Part shown: in pieces, positions 1 through 7,735 of the stretch
Layout: every line of letters starts with the position of its first letter
How positions within the stretch are numbered: the stretch's first letter is position 1
Assembly (NCBI RefSeq): GCF_000027005.1
Contig: NC_012963.1
Span: forward strand, 1,364,001-1,428,000
Direction: 5' to 3'
DNA: 64,000 nucleotides
Source: Komagataella phaffii GS115
Taxonomy: Eukaryota; Ascomycota; Pichiomycetes; Pichiales; Pichiaceae
Notes under the pieces: model-generated
What the model was told of the DNA's origin: nothing
The model's input: only the letters and a program-made list of their open reading frames with translations
The model's database searches: none
Position numbers and translations under genes: made by a program

Positions 1-1
1 A

Positions 2-544
2 CCCCCCTCGATAAAAATGTGCACACCAAATGGACGCTTCCAAACTAATACCAAACTTTGTCTCTCTATGAGCGATTTCCACCCGGACTTATGGAATCCT
101 GGATGGTCGGTTACAACTATACTCGTGGGATTACTGAGTTTTATGACAGGTTCCGATTCCACCACCGGATCTATAAGCACCAGTGACGCTGTGAAGGTAA
201 ACCTGGCAAAGGCCAGTAAGTTCTACAATGCTTGCCAAAATTCAGCATTTCAGGTTCAATTTCCAGCACTTGCCAAGCAAACAATTGACCAAATACACGA
301 AGACAGGCTGAGAGAGATCGCCGATGTACGGAAGCTAGACTGTCCCACTGATACTGCTGAAGGTGCTATCAATATTGGAGAAATAGAAGATCCAGAAGAT
401 AAAGTGCGATACCAAATATGGAAAGAAAATGAATCCAAACGAGCAGACCAGAACGATAAATCGCCTGCATCAATCCTTTCAAAATTGCAGTACATATTGT
501 TTTTTATATTTCTGGGTGCCATATTCAAGTATTATGTTCATTGA
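2..544 (+). CDS. UBC6: UBC6, ER-anchored ubiquitin-conjugating enzyme (5' truncated by window edge)
   Basis: This is the C-terminal ~181 codons of a tail-anchored E2 of ER-associated degradation, which accepts ubiquitin from E1 and works with the Doa10-type ligase. The frame is open back to base 2, so the true start lies outside the window; the first visible ATG (17) is internal. The catalytic cysteine sits in the LCLSMSDFHP motif (codon at 59-61), followed by the NPGWSV and GLLSFM signatures of this E2 class. A long hydrophilic stalk leads to a C-terminal hydrophobic segment, the tail anchor, just before the stop. It converges on DPH3. RPS8 lies just beyond, as it does near UBC6 in S. cerevisiae (YER100W and YER102W). 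The domain call is firm; only the N-terminal part of the E2 fold is missing. Confidence 0.93.
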   Translation, partial: PPSIKMCTPNGRFQTNTKLCLSMSDFHPDLWNPGWSVTTILVGLLSFMTGSDSTTGSISTSDAVKVNLAKASKFYNACQNSAFQVQFPALAKQTIDQIHEDRLREIADVRKLDCPTDTAEGAINIGEIEDPEDKVRYQIWKENESKRADQNDKSPASILSKLQYILFFIFLGAIFKYYVH

Positions 545-792
545 TTGTTTTAAAATGTGACCTTTAGTCAAACTTTCATGAAAGAAAAGCGGCTAACTGG
601 CTAAAGTTTATGGCCTATTTCAGAAAGCTAGAACCCAAAACTGGTTTTTCTCCTCTGATTGCTAAACTCTTGAGTACATCCCGATCGTAGTGTTGATAGT
701 CGTTGCTTTGTTGACTTCGTCTCAGCCCTTTTGTGAGCTGTCGTCCATAATCTCAGTGATTCATTTCATAAGCATATTTTAAATGTAATATG
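545..792. other. Convergent intergenic spacer UBC6/DPH3
   Basis: Both neighbours end here, so the spacer should hold two polyadenylation regions. I see no ORF, RNA gene or repeat in it. Confidence 0.5.
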
Positions 793-1011
793 TTAACTTA
801 GTTGATCGACATATTGTTGCAAATCTTCTTCTTCAAAAACTACTTGAACCATTAGAGAGCAAGATGGACAAATAGCAACATCTTCCCCGTCCTTTAAATC
901 ATCTAAGGAGATTTGAAACCTATCCCCACAAGGACATGGATACTGGAAAATCTGTAGAATAGGATCAAAAATAAAATCTTCGATTTCTATATGATCATAA
1001 ATTGTTTCCAT
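793..1011 (-). CDS. DPH3: DPH3/KTI11, CSL zinc-finger protein for diphthamide and tRNA wobble modification
   Basis: A 72-residue protein. Dph3 is an iron-binding electron carrier for the Dph1-Dph2 radical enzyme that starts diphthamide synthesis on elongation factor 2, and it also serves Elongator-dependent tRNA modification. Four metal-binding cysteines are at 26, 28, 48 and 51 (YPCPCGDRFQ and AICPSCS), the hallmark of the CSL zinc finger. The start is set at the ATG giving METIYDHIEIEDF, which matches the family N-terminus; an in-frame ATG nine codons upstream would add a non-conserved extension. It is divergent from RPS8 across a 328-bp shared promoter. S. cerevisiae has the same divergent pair (YBL071W-A and YBL072C), which supports both calls. 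Confidence 0.95.
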   Translation of the reverse strand: METIYDHIEIEDFIFDPILQIFQYPCPCGDRFQISLDDLKDGEDVAICPSCSLMVQVVFEEEDLQQYVDQLS

Positions 1012-1125
1012 GAATAGTATTAAAACCTTTGAGTACACCTATATGTCACTGGATGCTTCTTACAGATTCCTCATGTAGAACCGATAAAAAGTAAAGGATC
1101 ATACAAAAAGATAGAAAAATAACAA

Positions 1126-1133
1126 TCACGTGA
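1126..1133. promoter_or_regulatory. TCACGTGA palindrome in DPH3-RPS8 promoter
   Basis: A perfect 8-bp E-box palindrome containing CACGTG, about 115 bp upstream of the DPH3 start and 207 bp upstream of the RPS8 start. It is the consensus bound by Cbf1-type bHLH factors, which regulate ribosomal-protein genes in several non-Saccharomyces yeasts. Occupancy is inferred, not shown. Confidence 0.5.
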
Positions 1134-1339
1134 GTAGATAAAGGGTAAAATAATCTTAAAAGTCACAACATCTTCAATCGGTAATTAACTTGGTCATGTG
1201 ATTTGGCTCACTTGACTTCGCTTCTAAAAATCTTTTCATACTTCTCTTTCCTTAAACATCAAGTAAAGTAAGTAAATTACCAGAACTTGCGAAATCAAGT
1301 CATTGCTCCATTCAACTTCATCGGCTAACAGTTATTAGA

Positions 1340-1942
1340 ATGGGTATTTCTCGTGATTCACGTCATAAACGTTCCGCTACTGGTGCTAAGCGTGCACAGT
1401 TCAGAAAGAAGCGGAAGTTTGAGTCTGGTCGTCAAGGTGCCAACACTAAGATTGGACCAAAGAGAATCCACACTGTCAGAACCAGAGGTGGTAACAAAAA
1501 GTTTAGGGCTTTAAGATTGGAGACAGGTAATTTCTCTTGGGCATCCGAGGGTGTCTCTAGAAAGACTAGAATTGCTGGTGTTGTGTACCATCCATCAAGT
1601 AACGAACTTGTTAGAACCAACACTTTGACCAAGTCTGCTATTGTACAAATTGATGGTACCCCCTTTAGACAATGGTATGAAGCCCATTACGGTAAGGCTT
1701 TGGGTAAGCGAACACAAGCTGAAGTTGATGAGGAGTCTGAGAAATCCCCTGAATTATTAAAGGAACAGGCCTCCAGGGCTTCGGAATCCGTTTTGGAGGA
1801 TGCCTTGAGCCACCAGTTCCTTTCTGGTAAACTTTACGCCTGTATTTCTTCTAGACCGGGCCAGTCTGGTAGATGCGACGGCTATATTTTGGAGGGCGAG
1901 GAACTAGCTTTTTACTTACGTAGATTAACTGCTAAGAAATAG
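1340..1942 (+). CDS. RPS8: RPS8, small-subunit ribosomal protein eS8
   Basis: A 200-residue intronless gene for a structural protein of the cytosolic 40S subunit. The start [18 protein letters not shown], the very basic first 50 residues, and the GNFSWASEG and [20 protein letters not shown] segments are all diagnostic of eS8, and the length equals the usual family length. The ATG is preceded by a purine-rich context after a long pyrimidine-containing leader. Codon choice looks strongly biased (many GGT, GCT, AGA and AAG codons), as expected for a highly expressed gene. Its divergent partner is DPH3; UBC6 lies beyond. A TCACGTGA site in the shared promoter is a plausible regulator. Confidence 0.98.
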   Translation: MGISRDSRHKRSATGAKRAQFRKKRKFESGRQGANTKIGPKRIHTVRTRGGNKKFRALRLETGNFSWASEGVSRKTRIAGVVYHPSSNELVRTNTLTKSAIVQIDGTPFRQWYEAHYGKALGKRTQAEVDEESEKSPELLKEQASRASESVLEDALSHQFLSGKLYACISSRPGQSGRCDGYILEGEELAFYLRRLTAKK

Positions 1943-2880
1943 GCATTTAAGATATCAAGTACTCTTTGATGAAATTCGCTCGACCTTTCCAATAGGTAAC
2001 GTTGATGTTTAAATCGTAGGATTCAATTATCATAATTGTTTATTAAAAGTATGATCTAAATGAATTTGTTACTAAAACTACGATGTTAAGTAGCAGAATT
2101 ATACACTATCAGAAACTGATCATCCTCATAACGAAGCTTCTTGAAAGCTGCTTCAGCACAGGTCTGTAAATGTTATCATCACCTAGTGTACAATCAAATA
2201 TGCCATCTTGTTGTTCCCTAACATCCAAAGATTGCTGAGAATGCTATGTATTGTAAAGAATGCGAAATCTTGAGAAGTTTTTACAAGTGCAAGTGGTGTA
2301 CGGACCAAGTAATCATGCAATTACATTAGGGCTTTGAGTCAAGACTAACGAAACTAATCATGTTAAATCAATTGTTTACAAGTTAACAACTGGACTTACA
2401 TGCAACTCTCCTCCATGCTAAACCACTGAATTCTGGATGGCTCTATCTAGTAGTATATTACAATCACTAAACATTTGCTGAACATGCATGATACGAAAAG
2501 GACACTGCGACAGCAACGCGATCCATGAGTGGAAGCGAAAAACCTAAACTCTTTTGAAAGCTTGGAAATTGTTTTCCTTTAATAAGCAATGTGGCACATT
2601 CAGCGCAGGCGATATTCTACACAAGTTCAGAGCATCATATTATCACTATGCTGGTATTCTCCATTCCGGACAGTGTTATCCAAAAAAAGTTCGTATTTCT
2701 TGAAAGTTAAACATGGTCAGCGCTGAGTCTGCTCTGCTCACCTCGACTAGAATTGCTCGTTTTTCGACGGTAGCGAATATGAAAATATGAAATTGTTGAG
2801 TGAGTCGTGGTTTCCGAGATTCCTACAGCAAACAGTTTCAAAAATTGGTAAATCATATCTGACTGTTTGAAACGTTGAAC
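1943..2880. other. Intergenic, no gene recognised
   Basis: About 0.94 kb between RPS8 and the GFQ-repeat gene. It should contain the RPS8 3' end and the promoter of the next gene. I see no ORF of note, no tRNA-like B box and no repeat. Confidence 0.5.
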
Positions 2881-3222
2881 ATGGATTTTTTCAAGAAATT
2901 GCTAGGTAGGAAACAAGACGATCATTTCTTCAAAGTAAACGGTGCACCAGGAGGTTTTCAGGACGATGGAATTCATCACAGGGGTGGGCCGGGTGAAAAT
3001 CAAACTGGCAGCCCTGGTGGATTTCAAGGGAAAAGTACGCATGGTGCACCTGAGTTCACATCGCCTTCTAACGGATTTCAGGGGAATGGTCATCACCAAA
3101 AAGTTTCACATTTGAGCTCGCAACAGCAAGGGGCCCCAGGAGGATTTGTTGGTTCAGCAGTGCATGGTTCACCTGAAGGCGACTCTGAATTGGATTCGCA
3201 CTACAAAGGTCACAGTGATTGA
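2881..3222 (+). CDS. Small Gly/His-rich GFQ-repeat protein of unknown function
   Basis: A 113-residue protein I do not recognise. It begins with a short basic-hydrophobic stretch, MDFFKKLLGRK, that could form an amphipathic helix. The rest is low-complexity, rich in Gly, His, Ser, Gln and Pro, and built of about four imperfect units of 19-22 residues (roughly 21-42, 43-61, 62-83 and 84-103). Each unit carries a G-[AS]-P-G-G-F-[QV] or NGFQG core and a histidine pair. No cysteines, signal peptide or membrane segment are visible. The repeats make accidental openness less likely, because the periodic protein motif is kept while bases differ. It is probably disordered. Both flanking spacers are long (0.9 and 1.5 kb), so it has its own promoter. 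Confidence 0.6.
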   Translation: MDFFKKLLGRKQDDHFFKVNGAPGGFQDDGIHHRGGPGENQTGSPGGFQGKSTHGAPEFTSPSNGFQGNGHHQKVSHLSSQQQGAPGGFVGSAVHGSPEGDSELDSHYKGHSD

Positions 3223-4743
3223 AAATAAGAATCTACTTTCAGCTTGTAAACTGCGAAATTACTGATTGCATTAGTCTTCTTAATGCTCCCCCTTATATCA
3301 ATCGAATATTTTGTTTTCAATCTAGTGAGCTCTTATTGCATACTTGAAACGATTAGGAAAATAAGTGATAAGTGTAGGTAGGTGGATAACCCCTCGACAG
3401 ATCCTCCGCGATGCTTCTTAGTGAGGCTTCACTCCTGACTTTTAAAATGGACTCGCAAGACCAAGAACTGGAAATCGTAGATGCTGATCGGGTTGGAAAT
3501 ATTCATGATTGCTGCGATCTTCAAGCGAAAGAAATGATAAGAAGGCATCTAGCCAGAATGTACACCCACTACTCGAACCACCATAGATGAATCTGGATCA
3601 TGTGAAGAGAAGCAGATCGTTTCTGAAGGAACACCAAAGTGTAAGGAAATGCTGACTTTTCCAAAGCAGACCAACGCGACAGTGAAAAAATAGCCATGAT
3701 CAACTGCCAAAAAGTGGCGTATCTGTTATGTTCCTTGTGATGTGACCGGGCTTGTAATGCAACCTACAGTCTATCACTAGAGTGCCATAAAAACATATGG
3801 AACAAAGAGCAATAATTTTAAAAGTGAAGTGCATTCAATGGGTTTTGTACTTCAAAACTGATCCCAATACAGTCCTAGAGAAAGGTTGGACTAATCATAT
3901 ATCAAAACTTTTCGCTTGAAATGAACCCCTCAAACTAAGTTGAAACTCTCGGTTTCTCAAATGAGAGCATTTGATTTTTCCTTGATTCTTAAAGCTACAG
4001 AAAGAAATGTATCAGCCATATACATGAATACTATCGCTAATAGCATTATCCCATTTTGCGAAAAGTGGTCACCGTCTTCTCAGATAGTATTCAAAGTAGG
4101 TTCTCATTTTCTTCAATGAGTAAGATTCATTAGAGTTATGTAACTTGCTGTATTCAAGAGTGCCCGTAAATGGAGATGACGAGATGTTAGCTACCCTTAT
4201 TGGTGGGCACCTGACTGTTATTCCTCAATAAAAGAATGGTAGAATAACCTTTCTATAATCACAATTACTTGGTGCAGATTGTATACTAGGCAATAAACTT
4301 CAACCTAACAACAGTATTTGTAGTTGACACTCAGAAGCTAACCTTTGGGCAGCCAGTAAACGACAATCGAATTTGTCTATACTTATTTCTACAAATTTCA
4401 TTCAGGTGCTACTGAGAGTTTCTTGATCTCTTTGGCTGACATTTTAGACGGATGAAGAATGCAGAATGATTCTCTTACACAAAATCAAAATCTGATCATT
4501 AGAAACAGATCAATAATTCAAAGTTCAGTATTAGGTAACATGTAGTGTACTTAACATTGTCTCGAGGTGAGGCCACAACATTGTACAAATTAGGTGTCCT
4601 ACTACAGGCTGCAAGACAATCGATCTATTTCTATTTCCGATATCAGCATTTATTCAGGAGACCTATTTTCCCACCCCCTACATAGCATATATAGGGAGTA
4701 AGAGACCACAAGTTTACTGGTCGTTTGTTCAGAGCTTTAAAGA
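3223..4743. other. Long intergenic spacer with one doubtful 59-codon ORF
   Basis: A 1.5-kb stretch between the GFQ-repeat gene and the CREG-like gene. The only open frame worth noting is 3411-3590 on the plus strand, 59 codons, with two in-frame ATGs (3411 and 3447). The protein is acidic then basic, with no recognised motif, so it is not called as a gene. The right-hand end holds the promoter of the CREG-like gene. Confidence 0.45.
4688..4693 (+). promoter_or_regulatory. TATA box of the CREG-like gene
   Basis: A TATATA element about 50 bp upstream of the ATG at 4744, in the sequence catagcatatataggg. The spacing to the start codon is short, implying a short leader. Assignment is by sequence and position only. 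Confidence 0.5.
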
Positions 4744-5823
4744 ATGTTGCTTACAGGAGTCTTGTGCCTTTTGTTAGCATCTAACGCTGGCGCATCACCA
4801 CTATCCAGAAGCTATCACGACGTGAAAACTGCCGCTTCCGTCGCTCGTACTTTAGTTCACAGAGAAAGTTTAACTCAACTGAACTCAATCTACCAATCAG
4901 GGGACCTCGAGGGAGTACCTGTCTCCTTTGTAGAATACTATACAGATTGCTTCAACGATGGTAATCCACTGATGCTTCTGGTTGACATTTCCACTTCACA
5001 AAAGAACATTGCTGAAGGTTCACCCTACTCTCTCTCAATCAAGGTGGGGGATCATCAGTTAACTGATAAGAAAGTGAATGGGAAGTACCCAGGGGAGACT
5101 TTCAAATCAACTGCAGGTTCCCCTCGAGTATCTATCACCGGGGAGTTGCATGACGTAACTGAACAAGTTTCGCACAATATTTCGGTTACCAAATGCTTCG
5201 TTGAAAGACACCACGATTCCCTGTTTTGGATACCAGGTAAAGAGGTAGCTCATTCCTCCAAGTGGTGGAAGTTTAATGTGGATTCCGTTTATTTTGTGGG
5301 AGGATTTGGTAACATGGCCTATATTGGAAAAATACCATTGCAAGAGTACTTATCTGCTCCCTTGTTGGATGAGGAAGAGTATTTGCAAAAGTTGGATTAT
5401 TATATGCATTCAAATTGGGAGAAAGTGGTAGCTAATAACCCCAACCATTCTCCAGAATATATCAAAAATTTCAAATCTCATAGTTCCCCACAAAAAGTAT
5501 TTGGAAATTATCACAACAGGGTTGGCCACGTCCAGTATCACGAAATAGACGGATACTCGAAGGAGGATGTCAGCTACCTTGCAGCTCACCACTCTGAGAA
5601 AACCATGAAACAACTTCACGATCGAAAGCCATCCTCTTATCATGGTCGCCATGAAAACAAAGATGGAGATCGCAACTTGAAGAATAAGATGCAGAGATGT
5701 GGAGCACCACCTGAAGATGGTGGGTCGATTGAAAGACATATTCCCATTAAGTCTCTGCAAACAGATTCAAACAAATTGGGACTTTTCAAAGAGTTTTTCC
5801 AGAAGGCAGCACGTCTTTTTTGA
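4744..5823 (+). CDS. Secreted CREG-like beta-barrel protein (pyridoxamine-phosphate-oxidase-like fold)
   Basis: A 359-residue protein with a clear signal peptide (about residues 1-18, MLLTGVLCLLLASNAGAS), so it enters the secretory pathway. Residues ~22-205 resemble the CREG family: the start ASVARTLVHRESLTQL, the central PLMLLVDISTSQKNI strand, and SSKWWKFNVDSVYFVGGFG with AYIGKIPLQEYL. CREG proteins keep the FMN-binding split-barrel fold but usually lack oxidase activity; animal members are lysosomal or secreted glycoproteins. An N-glycosylation sequon (HNIS) lies in the barrel. The ~150-residue C-terminal tail is unusual: hydrophilic, rich in histidine and lysine, and not part of the fold. 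The start is the first ATG and directly begins the signal peptide. The family call is good; the role in yeast is unknown. Confidence 0.8.
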   Translation: MLLTGVLCLLLASNAGASPLSRSYHDVKTAASVARTLVHRESLTQLNSIYQSGDLEGVPVSFVEYYTDCFNDGNPLMLLVDISTSQKNIAEGSPYSLSIKVGDHQLTDKKVNGKYPGETFKSTAGSPRVSITGELHDVTEQVSHNISVTKCFVERHHDSLFWIPGKEVAHSSKWWKFNVDSVYFVGGFGNMAYIGKIPLQEYLSAPLLDEEEYLQKLDYYMHSNWEKVVANNPNHSPEYIKNFKSHSSPQKVFGNYHNRVGHVQYHEIDGYSKEDVSYLAAHHSEKTMKQLHDRKPSSYHGRHENKDGDRNLKNKMQRCGAPPEDGGSIERHIPIKSLQTDSNKLGLFKEFFQKAARLF

Positions 5824-6596
5824 TGCAGTTAAGCTTAGCTAAGTCTTCTGCGATTTCTTTAGCTTCATCCGCCGTTGTCTGTTTTGAACATTACATTTTG
5901 CAATCTTAGTTTCATAAATTACTTTGGGAAGTGCGATTGTGTAAACGAGATTCAGTTATTTAAACGAATTCGAAGAAAGATTTTCAATAGCGATAAATGA
6001 TGAATACTATTTATTTGTTGTCAGGCATACCTTTTCCCAAGGGAAGATAGTAAGTATCTGATAACCACAAAGAATTGTGTTAGTCTTGCACCACTCAAAG
6101 AATCCTGACAATTTCTGGGCTTCGGAAGGGCATCCTCCTTTGTATTGTATGTCCAAACTGAATAGATTCCGCTGCGTAACGCAATATGAAGTAATTCATT
6201 CATTTTTGGCCAATTCTCCATACATCTGTTATCCATTGGAGTGCAGTTCGAGGATAATAGAAATGTGGCTTAGACTTCACTCAGGGCTAGCACAGGTTCG
6301 GACTTAAGATATATGACCTAGATAGAGAGATGTGTATAAACAAGTGTAATTCATAAATTTCTTGACCTGTTACAGACATGTGGATGGCCAAGCAAGTACT
6401 TGTTTGTCCAGCGAATACTGTCGAACATCACCGGTAGTAATCAATTTCCCACTCTCGCCCTTCGCGAAGCGAAGAAGGATCTTCTGTCAGCGACAAGAAC
6501 TGAAAGATGCTTTTAGGACTAAAGTAGTCAGTCCTGATTCGTGTACTTTATTTTGAGCTTCACCAAGTGTCATTTCTGACCCCACAATTAAGATAA
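5824..6596. other. Intergenic, no supported gene
   Basis: About 0.77 kb. Several short overlapping open frames exist on both strands (60-76 codons) but none has recognisable protein features. The region should hold the 3' end of the CREG-like gene and the NHP10 promoter. A small self-complementary stretch, ttcgcgaagcgaag, lies near 6462-6475. Confidence 0.45.
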
Positions 6597-7682
6597 ATGA
6601 AGCAAAAACCCACCATACCTTCAGCCGAAACGGAGGCAGACCGCCTCAGGCTCAAATGCAAAGATCTCAAGCAGAGAATAGGTCAACTAGAAGGTACGAG
6701 TGAGCTCGCGTCTTTAGCTGTAGGTCGCCTCCGTTACCTAGTTCGTCGCTCCCGGTTTGAGTACACTTTACTATTACATATGCTCAATGAAGCAGATTTC
6801 AGTTCCAATTCAGACTCAAGAGCGACTCTCTTACAAAGCTATTTTCAAGACGTTGACCTTTCCAAGGTGTTGGTTAATAAAGGAACATCAAAGTCTCCAC
6901 AACATTTACCTGTGCTTTCTACAAAGAAAGCTAAACGTCCACCTAAGAAACCACGAGATCCAGATTTGCCAAAACGGCCAACTAACGCATATTTGATTTT
7001 TTGCGATCTGGAGAAAGATAAGATTCGAAAGAGTTTGCAACATGATCGTGATGTTGCTCAACCAGGGGAAGGCGTGCACAAGGGCAACATAGATCTTTCT
7101 CGTGGCCTAAGTGATGCATGGAAGTTATTGGACGAGGAGAGTCGTAAACCCTACTATGCTCTCTACGAAGAGGATCGGCGGCGTTACCAGAGAGAGCTAA
7201 AAGAGTATCAGCGCAAAAAAGTTGAAGAAGAGTCACCTACTAAGAAGCAAAAAGTGGAGCGCTTGCCCTTGCCGTTGAGCATGGAACTGGATTCAAATGC
7301 AGTGGATGTTGATGTTGATAACGAAGTCGGAGCGAGTATTGATGCGGAAGCAGATGCTGAAACCGACGTTTATGTCGACGCTGACATTGATCATGATATT
7401 GACTCTATCCTCGATCCATCTGATAAAAATTATATGCTTCTTGGCACTAAACCAACGGATGCACCGGCTGATAATTTTCAAGAAGACATTAAAAAGAAGG
7501 CAACGACCTATCCTCATATGGTAGATGCCAGTGTGCATGACTGGTCTCCTTCAGTAACTGCAAGTTCATCAACTGATCAAACTGTCGGTTCGAGTCGAGT
7601 TGTTAAGGGCGATGAGTCCCTACGAGATGTTTCAAAAAAAGACACAACAGAATTCAGGGATAATGAATCTTCCTTTTCATAG
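6597..7682 (+). CDS. NHP10: NHP10, HMG-box subunit of the INO80 chromatin remodeller
   Basis: A 361-residue nuclear DNA-binding protein. An N-terminal coiled-coil-like region (about 14-65) is followed by a single HMG box at about 120-207, opening with RDPDLPKRPTNAYLIFCDLEK and continuing through LSDAWKLLDEESRKPYYALYEEDRRRYQRELKEY. The same arrangement and the RDPxxPKRPTNAYL signature characterise S. cerevisiae Nhp10. The box has about 15 extra residues between helices 1 and 2 (around 147-163). After the box comes a basic patch (SPTKKQKVER) and an Asp-rich acidic stretch at about 232-273. It is longer than the ~200-residue S. cerevisiae protein because of the tail. It converges on UTP20 with a 53-bp gap. 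Confidence 0.9.
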   Translation: MKQKPTIPSAETEADRLRLKCKDLKQRIGQLEGTSELASLAVGRLRYLVRRSRFEYTLLLHMLNEADFSSNSDSRATLLQSYFQDVDLSKVLVNKGTSKSPQHLPVLSTKKAKRPPKKPRDPDLPKRPTNAYLIFCDLEKDKIRKSLQHDRDVAQPGEGVHKGNIDLSRGLSDAWKLLDEESRKPYYALYEEDRRRYQRELKEYQRKKVEEESPTKKQKVERLPLPLSMELDSNAVDVDVDNEVGASIDAEADAETDVYVDADIDHDIDSILDPSDKNYMLLGTKPTDAPADNFQEDIKKKATTYPHMVDASVHDWSPSVTASSSTDQTVGSSRVVKGDESLRDVSKKDTTEFRDNESSFS

Positions 7683-7735
7683 GATCGTACAGAATGCAGA
7701 CACAACTTTAAATTTCCTACCATTATGGACGGTAT

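Noticed and set aside
6021..6556. Overlapping 64-76-codon frames on both strands
   Set aside because: No motif, no promoter context, and they overlap each other; chance frames in an intergenic region.
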